From NCBI GenBank assembly GCA_031278405.1, contig JAITKL010000071.1, positions 1-7,001 of the forward strand: a DNA stretch of 7,001 nucleotides. Direction: 5' to 3'. Positions 6,656 through 7,001 of the stretch are shown here, piece by piece. The stretch is from Endomicrobium sp. (GTDB taxonomy: Bacteria > Elusimicrobiota > Endomicrobiia > Endomicrobiales > Endomicrobiaceae). The position numbers were made by a program, and so were the translations under genes. Below the pieces are notes generated by a model. It had not been told where the DNA came from. It saw only the letters and a program-made list of their open reading frames with translations, and did not search any database. Numbering within the stretch: position 1 is the first letter of the stretch; each line of letters starts with the position of its first letter.

Positions 6656-7001
6656 GAAGAAACAAAATGGAAATTATAGATGTGCATAATCGTATATATT
6701 CAGAAAAAGTTGTCTTCTAAAACTAAAGATTATCTTGAAAGTTTTACTAAACCCAAACTGATAACTTTGTCTACGGCAAACAGCTTGCTTCTAAGTTATA
6801 AATGAGGCGGGCATCTCAAAAAACATTGTCTCTTCAGTTGCTTCATATTTTTCTATTAAAAGGAAAGAAAAGCGGAATATACGAAATTAGAGAACAAAAC
6901 CTATAAGGAAGTAAAAGAAGAAACAGAGCTTGCAAAAATAAGACGGCAGATAAACGAAAAGGGCTTGCAAATACAAAAAGCCGTATGGAAAAAGAAAAAG
7001 T
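6656..7001 (+). pseudogene. Fragmented, coding-like remnant of an unrecognised gene, running off the right edge
   Basis: A start-like ATG at 6667 opens 17 codons (MEIIDVHNRIYSEKVVF) to TAA at 6718-6720. Neighbouring frames then look coding in turn. One gives KTKDYLESFTKPKLITL and is open from an ATG at 6680 to a TGA just after SLLLSYK. A second gives INEAGISKNIVSSVASYFSI followed by KRKEKRN. The frame of the first piece reopens at 6860 and stays open to the window edge, with a Lys/Glu-rich, coiled-coil-like stretch (KTYKEVKEETELAKIRRQIN). Such relays between frames are typical of a gene broken by small insertions and deletions. The piece VASYFSIK resembles the start of the DNA-binding domain of DnaA, and KPKLITL could fit just before it, but the match is short and assigning the family would be a guess. 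No intact gene can be supported here. Confidence 0.45.

Noticed and set aside
6860..7001. N-terminal coiled coil of ribonuclease Y at the right edge
   Set aside because: The Lys/Glu-rich stretch is similar in style only. The N-terminal membrane helix expected of that enzyme is not found upstream, and low-complexity charged residues are not diagnostic.

Overview
The window is AT-rich bacterial DNA with five intact genes, all on the + strand: a glycolytic phosphoglycerate mutase, an FtsH-like membrane AAA+ protease with an almost absent periplasmic domain, a small unrecognised lipoprotein, an AMP-forming acyl-CoA synthetase and a phosphate acetyltransferase. The lipid-modified protein, the Shine-Dalgarno sites and the chemistry fit a Gram-negative anaerobe that lives by substrate-level phosphorylation. 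The low GC, together with several stretches of coding-like but stop-ridden sequence between the good genes, suggests a genome in reductive decay, such as a host-associated symbiont. My best guess is the Elusimicrobiota/Endomicrobium group. That is a guess from overall character, not from a marker gene.

Layout. Positions 1-125 hold the possible tail of a gene whose start lies outside the window. Positions 126-434 hold no convincing gene, but include a textbook sigma-70 promoter (about 382-410) aimed at gpmA (441-1187). An ftsH-like gene (1234-2874) follows after 46 bp, and a lipoprotein gene (2900-3634) after 25 bp; these three look like one transcription unit. From 3635 to 3931 the lipoprotein frame continues in phase beyond its stop, interrupted by two more stops, so this looks like the nonsense-broken 3' part of a longer gene or a decayed neighbour. 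The acyl-CoA synthetase (3949-5607) and pta (5654-6655) form a second likely unit. The last 346 bases (6656-7001) look like the broken start of another gene, in which different reading frames take over from one another.

Function. The mutase serves lower glycolysis. Pta interconverts acetyl-CoA and acetyl phosphate, and the synthetase activates a carboxylic acid to its acyl-CoA using ATP, so the second unit sits at the acyl-CoA/acid node of fermentation; no acetate kinase gene is visible here. The FtsH-like protease and the lipoprotein may act together at the envelope, but only gene adjacency supports that. The observations most worth a second look are the loop-less FtsH, the lipoprotein frame running through stops, two perfect 9-bp tandem duplications at the two edges of the ftsH-like gene, and the unrecognised remnant at the right end.
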